From contig CAZKAP010000003.1 in NCBI GenBank assembly GCA_964550895.1, positions 51,464-115,463 on the forward strand: a stretch of 64,000 bases of DNA, in the 5' to 3' direction. This DNA comes from CAZKAP01 sp964550895 (lineage in GTDB: Bacteria; Bacteroidota; Bacteroidia; Flavobacteriales; Flavobacteriaceae). Positions 9,328 through 15,494 of this stretch are shown here, one piece after another. The notes below the pieces were generated by a model. That model did no database searches, had not been told where the DNA came from, and saw nothing but the letters and a program-made list of their open reading frames with translations. Position 1 is the first letter of the stretch, and each line of letters begins with the position of its first letter. The position numbers were made by a program, and so were the translations under genes.

Positions 9328-9804
9328 TTAACGGTTCTCGAGCGTACAGAGTACAAAGTTACCCGTCCATCTTCGAATACGTGTGTAATTTGAGTTAAAT
9401 CGAAGTCGGCCTACTGCAGGATCCATAAGCCAACATCCGTTCCTTTCCGCTTCGTACCGGACCGCATAGTGTAGCGAATTCGATGGTCCGCCCAGGATCA
9501 GGATAACGGGCATAGTTAGACAAAGTCCCTCTAGTCCAGCTTGGACCGCCCGGGGGTCAACCCACATACTCCGGGTCTGCACGCCCCATTTCTCCAAAGC
9601 AGCTTCCAAATCGATGAGACGGGTTCCCCCGGCTCCTGTACGGCAGGAGTTATACACCTCATCGTAGCCCACCTGTATACCGAAAAACCTGAAAACCGAA
9701 ACCGCACAGGCGGGTCCGCAATCGGCGCGGGCCCTTTGTCGGACTTCCACGCCGAGACGGCGAAGATCATGAGGCCTTTGGAAATTGCCACCCCATCGAA
9801 ACAA
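9328..9804 (-). CDS. stand-alone C39-type (double-glycine) cysteine peptidase
   Basis: A 158-residue protein that consists almost only of a peptidase C39 domain. The oxyanion Gln (Q23) lies six residues before the catalytic Cys (C29) in RQRARADCGPAC. The catalytic His is in SLHYAVRYE (H112) and the Asp in WLMDPAVG (D128), so the full catalytic set is present. C39 domains remove double-glycine leaders from bacteriocin-type peptides and are normally fused to an ABC exporter. Here the domain is alone, with no obvious signal peptide or transmembrane helix. It follows the 75-residue ORF by 14 bases. A candidate substrate is the 49-residue peptide at 14805-14954, which has a double-glycine leader. 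The domain call is firm; the substrate is inference. Confidence 0.85.
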   Translation of the reverse strand: MFRWGGNFQRPHDLRRLGVEVRQRARADCGPACAVSVFRFFGIQVGYDEVYNSCRTGAGGTRLIDLEAALEKWGVQTRSMWVDPRAVQAGLEGLCLTMPVILILGGPSNSLHYAVRYEAERNGCWLMDPAVGRLRFNSNYTRIRRWTGNFVLCTLENR

Positions 9805-9818
9805 TTGAAACCTGTTTT

Positions 9819-10046
9819 CTATTTACCGTATAAAACGAAAAAGGAAGAAACCCTGCGGTAGAACATGTATTCGAGTACCCAGCGATAAAAGGGACGGGCT
9901 ATGCGGTATCGGACGGTATTGGAATCGATCAATCGGAAGAGATAAACGCTGACATAGCGATCCCTGAGCATTTTTCGGATTGAACGGTCCTGATACGCGG
10001 GAAGATAGGACTGTTCGAAGTCATAAAAAACTGAACCTAAACGCAT
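9819..10046 (-). CDS. hypothetical 75-residue basic protein
   Basis: I do not recognise this protein. It is short, rich in Arg, Tyr and Phe (for example IRKMLRDRYVSVYLF and FYRRVSSFFVLYGK), and has no signal peptide or clear transmembrane helix. It starts 32 bases downstream of a good Bacteroidota-type promoter (10078-10105) and ends 14 bases before the C39 peptidase gene, so the two probably form one transcript. It could be a partner of the peptidase, an immunity-type protein, or the remnant of a longer gene. No Gly-Gly leader is visible, so it does not look like the peptidase substrate. Confidence 0.5.
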   Translation of the reverse strand: MRLGSVFYDFEQSYLPAYQDRSIRKMLRDRYVSVYLFRLIDSNTVRYRIARPFYRWVLEYMFYRRVSSFFVLYGK

Positions 10047-10077
10047 TAATCGTAATTCTGCTTCATCCGCAACAGAT

Positions 10078-10105
10078 CAAAGATATAACTCTTTAAACAA
10101 AACAA
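10078..10105 (-). promoter_or_regulatory. Bacteroidota-type promoter for the 75-residue ORF and C39 peptidase
   Basis: On the minus strand, TATCTTTG (10085-10078) is a perfect match to the Bacteroidota -7 box TAnnTTTG. TTG at 10105-10103 lies 17 bases upstream as the -33 element. The predicted start of transcription is about 25 bases before the ATG at 10046. The promoter lies just after the terminator at 10202-10232, which supports a separate transcription unit for the last two island genes. A tiny open frame ending in TAA overlaps the ATG (TAATG), but I do not call it a gene. Confidence 0.6.
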
Positions 10106-10201
10106 GTCTGAATACTCGACGGGAGGCTAAGAAGTTATCCACCAAAGGAACCCATCTCCGGTGTATGCTTTTGTCTCGGTTCCGAGGGCAGCGGGTTAAG
10201 C

Positions 10202-10232
10202 AAAAGATTGGCCAGCATAGCGCCGGCCAATC
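10202..10232 (-). terminator. strong rho-independent terminator at the end of the island operon
   Basis: On the minus strand an 11-pair stem (GATTGGCCGGC / GCTGGCCAATC, one G-U pair) with a 5-base loop is followed by TTTT. It starts 4 bases after the stop of the 47-residue ORF at 10237. That tight placement suggests that the two tiny ORFs downstream of the M50 gene are part of the transcript, not spacer. Confidence 0.8.
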
Positions 10233-10236
10233 CCCA

Positions 10237-10380
10237 TCAGTCATGATCACAGTCTATATGATAGAGCTTCCTGCCGTAATTGAAGCTCTTCACATACAGT
10301 TCAAGTATGGCTACGGTCCAGTTCGGACGGATAAATCCAGCGCGGATATCCATCCTTTCTTCCATGGAAAGCACTCGCAT
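10237..10380 (-). CDS. hypothetical 47-residue peptide
   Basis: An ATG-initiated frame of 47 codons ending 4 bases before a strong terminator and starting 10 bases after the preceding small ORF. The peptide begins MRVLSMEERMDIRAGFIRP, has one Trp (residue 21) and a hydrophobic middle (WTVAILELYV), and ends YHIDCDHD. No signal peptide or double glycine is seen. The segment ER.DIRAGFIR loosely resembles QRFEMGWIR in the 49-residue peptide at 14805-14954, but the match is too short to prove homology. It could be a second precursor, an immunity peptide or a subunit. An 85-codon frame on the other strand overlaps it; I prefer this frame because of operon spacing and the terminator. Confidence 0.45.
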   Translation of the reverse strand: MRVLSMEERMDIRAGFIRPNWTVAILELYVKSFNYGRKLYHIDCDHD

Positions 10381-10390
10381 ATGAACCCGG

Positions 10391-10525
10391 CTAGTGGTCA
10401 CTTACTGATGATTCATAAATGAACCCGGTCATGGTCCCTATAAGCACGGCATCTATGGCCAGCATGACCACCAATGGAATAACCGGCAATGGTCTCAGTT
10501 CGGATTGGGCAGTTGATACAATCAA
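10391..10525 (-). CDS. small hydrophobic peptide, probable single membrane helix
   Basis: A 44-codon frame beginning with TTG at 10525 (no ATG is available before the helix), 46 bases after the M50 gene. The peptide contains one clear membrane segment (LPVIPLVVMLAIDAVLIG) followed by a short polar tail ending SSVSDH. A purine-rich stretch (AGTAGGAAAAGAA) lies upstream. It sits between the M50 protease gene and the 47-residue ORF. It could be a membrane subunit of the protease or an immunity peptide. The start codon and even the reality of the gene are uncertain. Confidence 0.38.
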   Translation of the reverse strand: MIVSTAQSELRPLPVIPLVVMLAIDAVLIGTMTGFIYESSVSDH

Positions 10526-10571
10526 TAGTCTACGGATTTATTCTTTTCCTACTCTTTTCAGGATTTTCGGC

Positions 10572-11810
10572 TTACTCCTTGGTCGAAGCGCTTCGGGATC
10601 CCGGGAAGCCAACGACTCTTCTAAAGTAATGTCCCGGACTGTAGATTTCATTCGCCCGCATCAGATACCTAATCAGGACGATGGACAAAAGGGCGAACGG
10701 GTACAGTCGGGGTAAAAGCGAAGCGATCGTATTCTCTGTATCGCCCGGATGAATCGCTGCCTGCAGCAGTAGAGTCATCACGCCGGAGTCATAACTTTGA
10801 TATACAGCGTATAACAATCCAACAAGAAATAATGAAACCGCCAGGTAATGCAGTAAACCGAGTAGCGCAAGTAGCCGTGAATTCCCTGGATGCAGCCATA
10901 TACGAGGGTTTTTAAGCCTCCTCGCCAATTCGACCCTCGCCCGTTCATTCAGCCGGTCTACTCCGGTCAGATCCGTGAGTACCCAATAGCCATCTCCCCT
11001 GACTAATGGGTTCAGGTTCCAGAGCGACCGGAGCAGGATAAGGACCGCCGCCAATTTCCCGGAACCGAAGCCCCATAACTCCGAGGCTGTAAGGAGTGCC
11101 GCGCAAAAGGCCCATTCGAAATAAATCCCCGCCAGGTTAACGTGTACCCTCTTCCGCGGACTCAAACGCCAGGCATCCGTCACATCGGAAAACATCACCG
11201 GGAACACCAGATACAACCCGCCGCCTATAATACCGGGACGCCCACCGTAGTACAGGAGGGCCGAGGCATGTCCGAATTCGTGCAACAATACCGAGCAGGC
11301 CGTGATAAGGAGTTCTGCCGGCCAATTGAGTTCTTCCGGGTCGAGCTGAACCGGATGGGACATCCAAAGACTGACAGTCAGCCATAGCACGACCATCAGC
11401 ACTGCCGGCCATGCATGCAGGAAGCTGAACAGCCGGCTCGCAGCCGCCACCCGCTGCCTATCCAGAAGGGTAAACCCCCAAAGGAGATAAGGTGGAATAG
11501 TCCCCTCGGGAGCCGGAGGCGGTTCGTCTAAGAAGAGCCCCTTGTTTCGGAAGCGGGAATCGTAAATACGAAGGACATCTTCCTCTTCAAGACGAGTGCC
11601 CAGCTCGGCATTCAGCGCCGGAGCGACCTGGTGAAGGGACCTGTTCGACCGGAGGAGTCTCAGGAAAAGATAGCCTGACAGGTTCGTTTTCAAATATGTG
11701 GATGCTCCTTCTTTCCAGACCAGCCACTTTCCCGGTCCCACGGGCTTGAACCGTACGGCAGGGTCGAGCTGTAGCTTCGGTACCGATGCCTGTTTATCCG
11801 TATAAGGCAT
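10572..11810 (-). CDS. PqqD-like domain fused to M50 (site-2-type) membrane metalloprotease
   Basis: A 412-residue protein. Residues about 12-95 resemble a PqqD-type winged helix, the fold that acts as the RiPP recognition element (STYLKTNLSGYLFLRLL, then a helix pair and NKGLFL). Residues about 125-390 form a polytopic membrane domain with the zinc motif HEFGH (residues 177-181) and the third-ligand motif NPLVRGDG (residues 267-274, D273), so the M50 active site looks intact. M50 proteases cut within or beside the membrane; YydH of the Bacillus epipeptide system is a RiPP-linked example. The start overlaps the cyclase-like gene by 17 bases, so the two are translationally coupled. I infer that it recognises and cleaves a peptide precursor of this locus. 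Confidence 0.82.
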   Translation of the reverse strand: MPYTDKQASVPKLQLDPAVRFKPVGPGKWLVWKEGASTYLKTNLSGYLFLRLLRSNRSLHQVAPALNAELGTRLEEEDVLRIYDSRFRNKGLFLDEPPPAPEGTIPPYLLWGFTLLDRQRVAAASRLFSFLHAWPAVLMVVLWLTVSLWMSHPVQLDPEELNWPAELLITACSVLLHEFGHASALLYYGGRPGIIGGGLYLVFPVMFSDVTDAWRLSPRKRVHVNLAGIYFEWAFCAALLTASELWGFGSGKLAAVLILLRSLWNLNPLVRGDGYWVLTDLTGVDRLNERARVELARRLKNPRIWLHPGNSRLLALLGLLHYLAVSLFLVGLLYAVYQSYDSGVMTLLLQAAIHPGDTENTIASLLPRLYPFALLSIVLIRYLMRANEIYSPGHYFRRVVGFPGSRSASTKE

Positions 11811-13668
11811 CCAGCGCGTAAATCGTTGAAACGGCTCGGCTCCGAAAGGCCTGTCCGGGCCTGGGGGTTACAAATGGGACGGATTCCCAGGAACCATCCT
11901 CGCTTTGAGTTCGAAGCAGGAAATCCCTGGCATCCCGATAAAACGGATGATGCCCATAGCCAATATCCCGCATACAAAGGGACACAAGAGCCGTTGAGAG
12001 CGGGTCAGATTCGGCCCCGGGCTGCAATCCGAAGCCTCCATCCGGATTCCGGCCTTGGTTCAGGAATTCATCCCATCGCTGTAGGCAATCTCCTTTGAAT
12101 TCCCCGAGTCTGTAGAGGTACCGGCCTACCTTGTAGGTTCCGTAGGGCCAGCCCACGTACCACCGGCTGGCCCAGGCCCCCGAGGGCAGTTGTGCATTCT
12201 TCAGATAGGCCAAGGATGCAGACCGGAGGGGCTCCAGCAATAGCGGGCGGTAATCCAGCAGGACATCGTACATATTGGCCACTACCTCGGGGTCCGGACC
12301 CATACCCCAGAGGCGGCTGTTCAATTCCCGCTGCCACTGGGAATTCCTTTGATCAGCACCACCCGTGATCCAGGTCAACATTACCCCTTTACTGTCCAGA
12401 CCGCAGGATGCATGACGGCTCAATATTTCGTAGCAGTACCGGTCGATCAGATCGCGCCGGCCCATTCGAAGAAAAAAACGAATGACCTGCGACAAGTCGT
12501 CTATATCCGCTGAGAGGTTAGGCAGACTGGGAAAGTAGGACCACAGGCCGACGGCATGGTCTCGCCGCTGTCTCAGGTAATAGTCCACTTCCCGTTCCAG
12601 GTAGTTTCGCATATCGGCGGATGGGTTTTCCTGTCGGGCCAGGAAATCATCGGCCAGCAAGCGGTAAAAGAGGTCTGAACTATGTATACCCGAAACCCCC
12701 CGAAATCCTTCTCCTTCGGATACGTACATAAAGTGCCTGAGACCCGGCCAATTCCTCTTGCGCTCCTCGTTCAGGAATCCAAGGCCCCGCTGCCTGTGCA
12801 GGTCATGGTCAGGACTAAGTCGACCCGGTTTATCTGCCCCATCGGAAAGGGATACCCTCAATCGGCTGTGGGCCATTTGGACATATCCCAGGGCCTGCTT
12901 GTCGTAAAAACGCAATTCCCTAAGTACCTGTGCAACTGCCCCGCGCCACTGGCCATCACCTGGAATCAGTTGCAGTGCCTGTTCAAGTTGCCCGAACGCC
13001 CGCTCGAAAATCCAATGGGCGTGCCCCTTCAAATACATCGATTTCCTCGCAGCCTCCATCTCCTTTCGGGTCTCGGGCCAGCCGTGTTTGAGCGACCAGG
13101 TATACCATACCCAGTTGAACCGTCTGGCCGTGAAATCCTCTTCGACATCGACCAGGTCGTCATAGAGCTGCAGGGCCACGGAGAAGCTGGAATGCGATTT
13201 CAGTAAGCTCAGGTATATCGGCCTCACCGTCTCCCGGTCCTCTGTAAGCAGGAAGAGTCCGTCCAGGGCCAGTTTAGCCAACGCTGATTTGGCCTCGGCC
13301 AGTTTGCTGAAATCGTCGAATCCCAGTTGTTTACCCCCGGCAAATGACCTTTCCGTCCTGACGGCCCATGCCATTTCGGCCTCCCTGGAGGACCACTTTG
13401 CCCAGAAGGGGCTTTCCGGGCTGAAGAGGCCATTCAGTATCGACACGGACTGACGATATGCCCCTAGCAAGGGCAGTAGGGCATCCGGATCAGCCTCATC
13501 GACCAGCCGGTCCCATTGAAGTGCAGCCTGAAAGCACTCCCTGCCGGACGCATCGAGCCGGTTTACTAACGGTCTTTCCACCTGGGGAAAAAAGTCCCTG
13601 AACAGGCTCGCGTAGTTTTGGTAATACGCGTATAATCTATTCCTCAATGGATCTGCCGGATGTGCCAT
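11794..13668 (-). CDS. terpene-cyclase-like enzyme with class I (N) and class II (C) motifs
   Basis: A 624-residue protein. The N-terminal half is helical and has two aspartate-rich motifs, WDRLVDEAD (residues 52-60) and LQLYDDLVDVEED (166-178). Their spacing and sequence match the isoprenoid synthase class I (squalene/phytoene synthase) fold. The C-terminal half resembles the beta domain of squalene-hopene cyclases. It has the class II acid motif DIDD (388-391), SGAWASRWYVGWPYGT (496-511, like the family GSWxGRWGxxYxYGT), DGGFGLQPG and SEDGSWES (QW-type). The order class I then class II is the reverse of classical bifunctional terpene cyclases. No signal peptide is seen. Its gene overlaps both neighbours. 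It may make a terpenoid or modify a prenylated peptide; the substrate is unknown. The motifs are seen, the reaction is inference. Confidence 0.75.
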   Translation of the reverse strand: MAHPADPLRNRLYAYYQNYASLFRDFFPQVERPLVNRLDASGRECFQAALQWDRLVDEADPDALLPLLGAYRQSVSILNGLFSPESPFWAKWSSREAEMAWAVRTERSFAGGKQLGFDDFSKLAEAKSALAKLALDGLFLLTEDRETVRPIYLSLLKSHSSFSVALQLYDDLVDVEEDFTARRFNWVWYTWSLKHGWPETRKEMEAARKSMYLKGHAHWIFERAFGQLEQALQLIPGDGQWRGAVAQVLRELRFYDKQALGYVQMAHSRLRVSLSDGADKPGRLSPDHDLHRQRGLGFLNEERKRNWPGLRHFMYVSEGEGFRGVSGIHSSDLFYRLLADDFLARQENPSADMRNYLEREVDYYLRQRRDHAVGLWSYFPSLPNLSADIDDLSQVIRFFLRMGRRDLIDRYCYEILSRHASCGLDSKGVMLTWITGGADQRNSQWQRELNSRLWGMGPDPEVVANMYDVLLDYRPLLLEPLRSASLAYLKNAQLPSGAWASRWYVGWPYGTYKVGRYLYRLGEFKGDCLQRWDEFLNQGRNPDGGFGLQPGAESDPLSTALVSLCMRDIGYGHHPFYRDARDFLLRTQSEDGSWESVPFVTPRPGQAFRSRAVSTIYALDALYG

Positions 13669-14770
13669 ATATGCCTGGTTTTGGATGATCCCCTATAAGA
13701 GCCCGACCCGGATTTTCCTTTCCCAGTTGGCGATGCCAGGGCACATTGGGGTCGAGTCCCGATTTCGAATACGACAGCCCGGTGTCGTTCCCGTGATTAA
13801 ACAATTCAATCTCCATCCTGTACTTAAGGAAAGAACCGGAATCGTACACCTCGCCTTCCTCAATAAATCTTACCCGTCTCAGGCTGAACCATGGATCCTT
13901 GTAGTCGATCCAGAGCTCGGTGCACTGTCGACGGAGCCTTCGGCCATGTTGTCCTCCTCCCTTTTCGATATGGGATTCGGGCAGGTACTCATAGAATATG
14001 CGGTATGCTCCATCATTTTCCTCGGGATAGAGTAGTGATCCCGATATATACGAACGCTTGCTGTCCTCGTGGCGCACGCGGAATTCGCAGGTACGATGGC
14101 TTCCCGGGCCGGACCGCTCATGCCAGGACCAAATCCAGCCCGGCCGGAACAGGAAGCCCACGGTGGTATTCAGATAAAACAGTCTGGCAATGTCCCGGTT
14201 CGGAACGAACCCCCTGTCCCAGGGACTCGTCTGAGGCGAGTATTTCAGATAGTCCAGATTGTATCCGTAGATGCTGAATTGCCTGTGCCATTTTCGCCCA
14301 GGAGCAAACCGGGTTCGCAGTCGGCTCACGGCGAACTGGGCCTGAAGCTGACGTTTAGGCATTCCATCGACCCGGAATGCTTCCCGGTAGGTCAGTAGCT
14401 GTGGTCGGGATACCCGTTTGGCACGAATCAGCCGCTGGTAAATGCTTCTGGGATGGGTGGCCACCAGGTTGACTTCGTTCAATTCCAATCGCTTGGGCCA
14501 CAGATAGACCGTATCCGTCTGATTGCGCTTCATGCGGTATGCGTCTATGGATTCGAAGCCGATATGGGAAATACGGAGCCGGGGATTAGGATCGGGTATC
14601 CGGCATTGGCCCTCCTTATCTGAAAATCGTATCCTGCCGGTTTCCCTCTCGGTGATTGCCACATTCTCCAAAGGCCGCATGCGTTCTGCATCCATGACGA
14701 TCAGGCCGTATCCCTGGGTCCAAGCCGTCGAAGGCAGCAAGACCATAAGCAAAACTCGTATCCATTTCAT
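13637..14770 (-). CDS. secreted protein with carboxypeptidase-regulatory-like domain
   Basis: A 377-residue protein from ATG 14770. A signal peptide (MKWIRVLLMVLLPSTAWTQG) is followed by a beta-sandwich of the CarboxypepD_reg-like type (about residues 20-105: LIVMDAERMRPLENVAI, then RISHIGFESIDAYRM). The remaining 270 residues are rich in Arg and aromatics and are not recognised. The regulatory-like domain is common at the N-terminus of Bacteroidota outer-membrane and TonB-linked proteins, but no porin barrel is evident. I chose 14770 rather than an upstream in-frame ATG because the signal peptide begins there and a hairpin terminator (14773-14798) lies immediately before it. The end overlaps the cyclase-like gene by 32 bases. 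It is probably periplasmic or surface exposed, perhaps for product handling or immunity. Confidence 0.7.
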   Translation of the reverse strand: MKWIRVLLMVLLPSTAWTQGYGLIVMDAERMRPLENVAITERETGRIRFSDKEGQCRIPDPNPRLRISHIGFESIDAYRMKRNQTDTVYLWPKRLELNEVNLVATHPRSIYQRLIRAKRVSRPQLLTYREAFRVDGMPKRQLQAQFAVSRLRTRFAPGRKWHRQFSIYGYNLDYLKYSPQTSPWDRGFVPNRDIARLFYLNTTVGFLFRPGWIWSWHERSGPGSHRTCEFRVRHEDSKRSYISGSLLYPEENDGAYRIFYEYLPESHIEKGGGQHGRRLRRQCTELWIDYKDPWFSLRRVRFIEEGEVYDSGSFLKYRMEIELFNHGNDTGLSYSKSGLDPNVPWHRQLGKENPGRALIGDHPKPGIYGTSGRSIEE

Positions 14771-14772
14771 AG

Positions 14773-14798
14773 AAAAAGAGTGGCCCGTTCCGGGCCAC
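14773..14798 (-). terminator. hairpin terminator/attenuator after the 49-residue peptide gene
   Basis: On the minus strand a perfect 8-pair stem GTGGCCCG-GAA-CGGGCCAC is followed by TCTTTTT. It lies 6 bases after the peptide stop and ends 2 bases before the ATG of the next gene. With no room for a promoter between hairpin and gene, partial read-through would give much more peptide mRNA than enzyme mRNA, as in many bacteriocin and RiPP operons. Confidence 0.75.
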
Positions 14799-14804
14799 CC
14801 GCAA

Positions 14805-14954
14805 TTAAAATCGAACTTTGGCGGTGAGTTCGAGGTCACCGTTAGACGGTTCGTACTGAACACCTACGTCTCCGCCGCGGATCCAGCCCATCTCGAATCG
14901 CTGTTCGAGTTCCACCACATCAAAGAGGTCCATCAATTCATCGGATTCATGCAT
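14805..14954 (-). CDS. candidate precursor peptide with double-glycine leader (49 residues)
   Basis: An ATG-initiated frame of 49 codons. Residues 1-28 are acidic and end in EMGWIRGG (21-28). This fits the double-glycine leader pattern E-L-x-x-I-x-G-G: Glu at -8, Met at -7, Ile at -4, Gly at -2 and -1. Cleavage would release a 21-residue core that starts DVGV, contains YEPSNGDLEL and ends TAKVRF. A C39 peptidase of the right specificity class is encoded in the same island. The gene is followed directly by a hairpin terminator, and downstream lie a PqqD-like protease and a cyclase-like enzyme. The core has no Cys and one Thr and one Ser, so a lanthipeptide is unlikely. An alternative is that the C-terminal beta-like residues are a remnant of an outer-membrane protein. 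The frame and leader motif are seen; the precursor role is inference. Confidence 0.62.
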   Translation of the reverse strand: MHESDELMDLFDVVELEQRFEMGWIRGGDVGVQYEPSNGDLELTAKVRF

Positions 14955-14975
14955 CTGCTTACGTTTTTAGGTTAA

Positions 14976-15140
14976 TTAGGAATTTTGGGTAGGATGGGAA
15001 TGGACGGTATGCATCCCTGCCATTCGACTTCCTGAGGCTCTGTATCCCAGGGCCAGAGCTTTCTGATTTGCTTGAACATAATAAGGCTTTGTTTTGGGCA
15101 AATCTATCTGGAGCCGGTGCAGTTTCCTTTCATCCGCCAT
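14976..15140 (-). CDS. hypothetical 54-residue basic peptide coupled to the HTH gene
   Basis: The ATG at 15140 lies inside the last codons of the HTH gene (11-base overlap) and is preceded by GGAG at a suitable distance, which suggests translational coupling. The peptide begins MADERKLHRLQIDLPKTKP and ends MHTVHSHPTQNS. It is basic, with no signal peptide, membrane helix or double glycine. It ends 21 bases before the 49-residue peptide gene. I do not recognise it. It could be a second precursor, a regulator partner or a spurious frame. Confidence 0.4.
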   Translation of the reverse strand: MADERKLHRLQIDLPKTKPYYVQANQKALALGYRASGSRMAGMHTVHSHPTQNS

Positions 15141-15402
15141 AGAGCTCCGTCGTCTCGTCTTCATTGACGATCATCACACTGATCCGCACCTTCAGGTTGA
15201 AGTATTCCTTGTAGAAGTAGGTCTTACGGGATCGGTCGTATCCGATTCGCGCCTTGAAATCCTTCAACTGTTCGATCAGGTGGTACACCAGCCGTTCACT
15301 GATGCGCAGCCTCCCTGCGAGCTCTGTGGGACTGCCTGTACTTTCGGTTTCGATGGCCTTGTGAATAAACTGAAGCCGTTCGAGATTCCTGATGTTATTC
15401 AT
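15130..15402 (-). CDS. small HTH DNA-binding regulator
   Basis: A 90-residue protein with an N-terminal winged helix of the HTH_11/DeoR type. RLQFIHKAIETESTGSPTEL is followed by the recognition-helix region AGRLRISERLVYHLIEQLKD, then a wing (IGYDRSRKTYFY) and a short beta tail. It has no separate sensor domain. It is the first gene of the island operon, so it is a likely autoregulator of the peptide genes. The promoter-side region 15422-15494 carries inverted and tandem repeats that could be its operators. Oddly, the protein ends in ETTELYGG, which itself looks like a double-glycine site at the extreme C-terminus. The HTH fold is fairly sure; the target is inferred. Confidence 0.75.
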   Translation of the reverse strand: MNNIRNLERLQFIHKAIETESTGSPTELAGRLRISERLVYHLIEQLKDFKARIGYDRSRKTYFYKEYFNLKVRISVMIVNEDETTELYGG

Positions 15403-15421
15403 ATGCTGTATTTATGGTTAG

Positions 15422-15494
15422 CACACCCCGGGGGAAATGGGTGTGGTGGACAACCTAAAACTATACAGCTATACAGGCCATTTGAAAATCAAAT
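15422..15494 (-). promoter_or_regulatory. repeat-rich putative operator/promoter region of the island operon
   Basis: Three structured elements lie within 95 bases upstream of the HTH start. The first is an inverted repeat CACACCC/GGGTGTG (15422-15445). The second is an exact tandem repeat of the 8-mer CTATACAG (15461-15476, plus strand). The third is a perfect inverted repeat ATTTGA-AAA-TCAAAT (15480-15494). On the minus strand TATAGTTTT, following the tandem repeat, loosely resembles a -7 box, with TTTG in the outer palindrome upstream. Binding by the HTH protein is a guess from position. Confidence 0.45.

Noticed and set aside
10165..10422. 85-codon plus-strand frame opposite the 47-residue peptide
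   Set aside because: It has no domain, faces against all neighbours and runs through the terminator. The minus-strand tiny ORFs fit the operon better. This choice is not certain.
14805..14954. 49-residue ORF as the broken end of an outer-membrane protein
   Set aside because: The end TAKVRF resembles a beta signal, but no upstream barrel sequence is found in any frame and the leader motif with adjacent terminator explains the ORF better.
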